Shown here: positions 15,501 to 17,872 of the stretch, one piece after another | Position numbering within the stretch: position 1 is the first letter of the stretch | How the letters are laid out: each line of letters opens with the position of its first letter | NCBI GenBank assembly: GCA_020426425.1 | Contig: JAGQQB010000015.1 | Coordinates: 1 to 17,872 of the forward strand | Direction: 5' to 3' | Length of the DNA stretch: 17,872 nucleotides | DNA from: Planctomycetaceae bacterium | GTDB lineage: Bacteria; Planctomycetota; Planctomycetia; Planctomycetales; Planctomycetaceae | Notes under the pieces: model-generated | Databases searched by the model: none | What the model was told of the DNA's origin: nothing | What the model saw: the letters and a program-made list of their open reading frames with translations, nothing else | Translations under genes and position numbers: made by a program

Positions 15501-16925
15501 ATGAGCGAATCGCCGCCAGCGAACTCTGCCAGTTCGTCTGAATCTCGAACACCGCACTCAGCGAAGGAGCTGTTCGAACTGGTGATGGGAGCACAACTGT
15601 TTGCAGAGTCTCTACTTGGGCGAATCCTGGACCTGTTCGCAGAACACGAGCTGAAAACTCTGGCTGAGCTGAACGCGATTCTCATCCGGCAAAAGATTCT
15701 GACACAGTGGCAACTGACCGAGTTGTTACGCGGTCGCGATGACTTGCATGTGGGTCAACTCAAGCTGTTCGAAGTGATCGATTCGCAGCCACGCGTCTGT
15801 CGCCTGTTGGCGGAGGATCTCCCAACGCAGCGACTGGTTGCCTGTTCGCTGCATCGACTCAGCAACCAACAGGTGAAGCAGATCATTACGAGTCCTGTAC
15901 ATGCCTGGTGGAGAGATACCCGAGATTCCCGTCTGATTATTCTGCGGCAGTTGGTTTCACTGCCAACGAAGTCCTCATCTCGATCACTCCTCCAAGTGTT
16001 GACCGATTACGAAGATGGACCGACGCTGCGCGCGATGCTGGAGCAGCGTGGTCCTTTGCCTTGGGCGCAGGCGGCCGGATTGGCGATCCAGTTGGTCAGC
16101 CTGCTGCGTGAACGACAGCCGACGTTTCTCTGCGAGCCGCTCAATCTCACGGAGTTTCATGTGACTGCGGAAGGACGGCTGCGCTGGAATCTGGAATCGA
16201 GATTGCTGGCGAGCGCTTCATCCATCGATCCAGAATCCACATGCCGCTGGTCACAACAAGTGGGGCTACTGCTCCTGTCGCTGACCTCTGGCGATTCCCC
16301 GACGGAGTGGATGCAGCGATTTCAGCGGCGCCGCGTCGTGTCGCTCAAGGAATTCCCCGAATGGAACGCGTTGCCGAAAGACGCGCGTACGTTGATTGAA
16401 CAATTGATCGTCGCGCGAACGTTCTCGCTCGGGCAAGCACGCTCGTCGCTGGAAAACTGGAAGGCAGGCATCAACAACGTGATGGGGGCTGTTCCGGAAC
16501 ATCGACGGCGGAGTCACCTCAACCAGTTTCTGCGACGGTCTCCACGCCTATCTACGCCGCCTAGTCAACAACGCGACTTGGCCATGTTGCTCGCGACATC
16601 AGCACCAGCCCCGGAGAAACCGACAGCTAGAACTCAGCCGGTCACCTTGCGTTCAAGACATGATCGGCGGGAAGTCGTAAAACAGGATGTCTCGCCGGAA
16701 GAAACTTCAGAAGCTGCAACGACGCTGACTGCGGATGCACCGAATACGAAATCCGCGGCCGGGCATATGGAAACGCGGTTGCGGCAATCAGGCAGAATGC
16801 GCTGGCTGAAGTTGCTGATTCTGCTGACGGCAGGATTGCTTGGCAGTTGGCTGGGGAAGTGGTGGCCAGAGCTGCGCGCTGTCACAACGCCTACAACCCC
16901 CACAGCCACACCTGGCGAAGAATAG
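15501..16925 (+). CDS. Membrane-anchored pseudokinase (degenerate Hanks-type domain)
   Basis: A 474-residue protein starting at ATG 15501. Residues 56-92 (LIRQKILTQWQLTELLRGRD, then HVGQLKLFEVID) match the leader that precedes the P-loop in many planctomycete serine/threonine kinases ('LLT-x-WQ-x-x-x-LL-x-G...G-Y-x-L'). The kinase layout then continues without chemistry. The Gly-rich loop is absent (DSQPRVCRLLA). The VAIK position reads VACS, so the lysine is lost. The hinge and helix D/E look normal (YEDGPTLRAMLEQRGPLPWA). HRDLKPSN becomes FLCEPLN, losing the Asp but keeping the Asn at 215. DFG becomes NLE (230-232). A C-lobe follows (VGLLLLSLTSGDSP to about 320). Residues 330-430 are a basic, Ser/Thr/Pro-rich linker, and WLKLLILLTAGLLGSWLGKWW (435-455) is a single membrane anchor. 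It probably regulates or scaffolds the adjacent kinase; that is inferred from position. Confidence 0.82.
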   Translation: MSESPPANSASSSESRTPHSAKELFELVMGAQLFAESLLGRILDLFAEHELKTLAELNAILIRQKILTQWQLTELLRGRDDLHVGQLKLFEVIDSQPRVCRLLAEDLPTQRLVACSLHRLSNQQVKQIITSPVHAWWRDTRDSRLIILRQLVSLPTKSSSRSLLQVLTDYEDGPTLRAMLEQRGPLPWAQAAGLAIQLVSLLRERQPTFLCEPLNLTEFHVTAEGRLRWNLESRLLASASSIDPESTCRWSQQVGLLLLSLTSGDSPTEWMQRFQRRRVVSLKEFPEWNALPKDARTLIEQLIVARTFSLGQARSSLENWKAGINNVMGAVPEHRRRSHLNQFLRRSPRLSTPPSQQRDLAMLLATSAPAPEKPTARTQPVTLRSRHDRREVVKQDVSPEETSEAATTLTADAPNTKSAAGHMETRLRQSGRMRWLKLLILLTAGLLGSWLGKWWPELRAVTTPTTPTATPGEE

Positions 16926-16982
16926 CCAGCTTCCCTAACCGCTTCGTGAGCCGGGAGTTCTCGAATCCTCAGCGGTTCCCTC

Positions 16983-17012
16983 TTGGCCGACGTTCACATC
17001 CGGGGATAAAAT
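16983..17012 (+). promoter_or_regulatory. Candidate sigma-70-type promoter for the ECF sigma gene
   Basis: TTGGCC at 16983-16988 and TAAAAT at 17007-17012 are 18 bases apart, matching 4/6 and 5/6 of the housekeeping consensus. The -10 lies in GATAAAATAAAAGG, a conspicuously AT-rich patch for this DNA. Transcription would start near 17019, leaving about 30 bases before the GTG start, with GGAG at 17039-17042 as ribosome site. This suggests the sigma gene can be expressed apart from the kinase pair upstream. Confidence 0.4.
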
Positions 17013-17048
17013 AAAAGGTGGCCTGAAATCTTTCGACCGGAGTGGGTT

Positions 17049-17630
17049 GTGGCCTTCACCGAAGCAGACCGACAGCGAATCGCCAATTGCCTGGCCCGCA
17101 CGCCAGGCGCATGGGAGGAGTTTGTTGATCGGTACCTCGGCTTGCTGGTACACGTGATCCAGCACACGGCCCACGCCCACAGTGTCAACGTCTCCCAGGC
17201 GGATGTCGAAGACCTGTGCAGTGAGATATTCGTCACGCTGCTCTCGAACAACTTCGCCGTGCTGCGACACTTCAAAGGGAACGCGGCACTGGGGACTTAC
17301 CTTGCGGTCATCGCTCGCAGGATCGCCGTGCATGGTCTCGCGCAGCGTCGAAAAGCGCAGGCGATGGGGCACGTCACGGCCACACCATCCGCCCTCGACT
17401 CCGTCGGCGCAACGTCAACCGCCACCCAACGAATGGAAGACCTGGAAGATGTCCGCCATCTACTCAACCAACTGCCCGCCTCGGAAGCTGCGGTAGTAAA
17501 GGCGTACCATCTCGATGGCAAGAGCTACCGCGAGATCAGTCAGTCGCTGAACATCCCGGAGAATTCGATCGGGCCGACGCTGACCAGGGCACGCGAACGG
17601 ATGCGTCAGATGCGCACGGCAACCACCTGA
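17049..17630 (+). CDS. ECF-type RNA polymerase sigma factor
   Basis: A 193-residue sigma factor with only regions 2 and 4. GTG 17049 is chosen for the GGAG at 17039-17042 and because AFTEADRQRIANCL leads straight into region 2. Region 2 (about 20-98) has WEEFVDRYLGLLVHVI and DVEDLCSEIFVTLLSN, then FKGNAALGTYLAVIARRIA, the -10-binding helices. Region 4 (about 135-188) has LNQLPASEAAVVKAYHLDG followed by the helix-turn-helix SYREISQSLNIPENSIGPTLTRARER, which reads the -35. There is no C-terminal extension, and no anti-sigma gene follows: the next gene converges from the other strand. Sigma factors of this class linked to kinase genes are known in planctomycetes, so control by the kinase or pseudokinase upstream is plausible but inferred. 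Confidence 0.93.
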   Translation: MAFTEADRQRIANCLARTPGAWEEFVDRYLGLLVHVIQHTAHAHSVNVSQADVEDLCSEIFVTLLSNNFAVLRHFKGNAALGTYLAVIARRIAVHGLAQRRKAQAMGHVTATPSALDSVGATSTATQRMEDLEDVRHLLNQLPASEAAVVKAYHLDGKSYREISQSLNIPENSIGPTLTRARERMRQMRTATT

Positions 17631-17646
17631 CGTGCGGGGAGAATTC

Positions 17647-17791
17647 GAAATCCGAAGTTCGAAATCCGAAACAAATCGGAATCTCCCAATACCGAAACGT
17701 TCCGCTTGGGCACGGCGCGATTCGTTGTCATCTTCCCGGGTTTCGGTCCTTCTGATTTCGATTCTGTTTCGAATTTCGTGCTTCGGATTTC
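17647..17791. repeat. Long imperfect inverted repeat (TTCGAA-rich family) between convergent genes
   Basis: A left arm at 17647-17683 (beginning GAAATCCGAAG, containing CGAAACA) and a right arm at 17754-17791 (ending CTTCGGATTTC) are near reverse complements over about 37 bases, with a few mismatches and single-base gaps. About 70 bases lie between them, including a small CCCAA/TTGGG hairpin at 17685-17710. The left arm is itself made of a repeated TTCGAAATCCGAA unit. The element lies between the sigma gene stop (17630) and a convergent gene stop (17801), so it could end both transcripts. Related sequence occurs at 10837-10878. Confidence 0.7.
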
Positions 17792-17800
17792 TAACAGCCC

Positions 17801-17872
17801 TCAGAACGGCGCCTGCCCATGCCCCGGCGCAGGTTGCTGAGCCGGCACTTTGCCTGAGATCTTCCAGTTCGG
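17801..17872 (-). CDS. C-terminal end of an unidentified minus-strand protein (partial)
   Basis: On the minus strand an open frame enters at the window edge and stops at TGA (17803-17801), giving 23 residues that end PAQQPAPGHGQAPF. The Pro/Gln/Ala-rich tail looks like a natural disordered C-terminus, and the stop sits just beyond the inverted repeat, as expected for a convergent gene. The stretch is too short to name a family, and it could be chance. Confidence 0.45.
   Translation of the reverse strand, partial: PNWKISGKVPAQQPAPGHGQAPF

Noticed and set aside
16937..16977. AACCGCT / AGCGGTT inverted repeat after the pseudokinase gene
   Set aside because: Seven-base arms around a 27-base loop with no T-tract; too weak to call a terminator.

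Overview
The window looks like chromosomal DNA from a member of the Planctomycetota. The evidence is the gene content: a LEPR-XLL-type surface protein, a DUF1207 protein, a DUF1570 protein, a DUF1559 (H-x9-DG) pseudopilin, a planctomycete-style serine/threonine kinase with a multi-pass membrane tail, and a small ECF sigma factor. Base composition is moderately GC-rich throughout. Genes are short-spaced and lie on both strands. I see no IS element, integrase, tRNA, rRNA or CRISPR array, so this is resident rather than recently acquired DNA.

Layout. Positions 1-129 hold the 3' end of an unidentified gene. Positions 246-3200 encode a large exported protein with a LEPR-XLL-like N-terminus, a run of G-x-G-D-D repeats with an almost exact 22-residue period, an Ig-like module, and a domain carrying a His/Cys pair as in caspase/gingipain-fold (clan CD) peptidases. 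It faces a DUF1207 outer-membrane-type gene (4410-3289) across a strong UUCG-loop bidirectional terminator. Next come a run of plus-strand metabolic and maintenance genes: an N-acetylneuraminate-lyase-family aldolase (4694-5590), glutamate dehydrogenase (5783-7012), a YhaO/SbcD-type metallophosphoesterase (7045-8310), galU (8410-9303) and a DUF1570 gluzincin-like metallopeptidase (9357-10832). The last of these converges on a minus-strand pair, a class III PPK2 polyphosphate kinase (11684-10881) preceded by a fusion of a DUF1559 pseudopilin to a SUMF1/FGE-sulfatase domain (13664-11757).

Diverging from the fusion gene is a signalling cluster: an intact membrane serine/threonine kinase (13810-15465), a protein I read as a full-length pseudokinase that has lost every catalytic residue and has a C-terminal membrane anchor (15501-16925), and an ECF sigma factor (17049-17630). 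The window ends with the 3' end of a minus-strand gene (17872-17801).

The kinase-pseudokinase-sigma cluster is the best candidate for a little-described system. A plausible reading is an envelope signal sensed by the kinase/pseudokinase pair and passed to the sigma factor, with no recognisable anti-sigma factor present. Other items worth a second look are the peptidase-like LEPR-XLL protein, the pseudopilin-SUMF1 fusion, and a palindromic TTCGAA-rich repeat family that sits only between convergent gene ends here.
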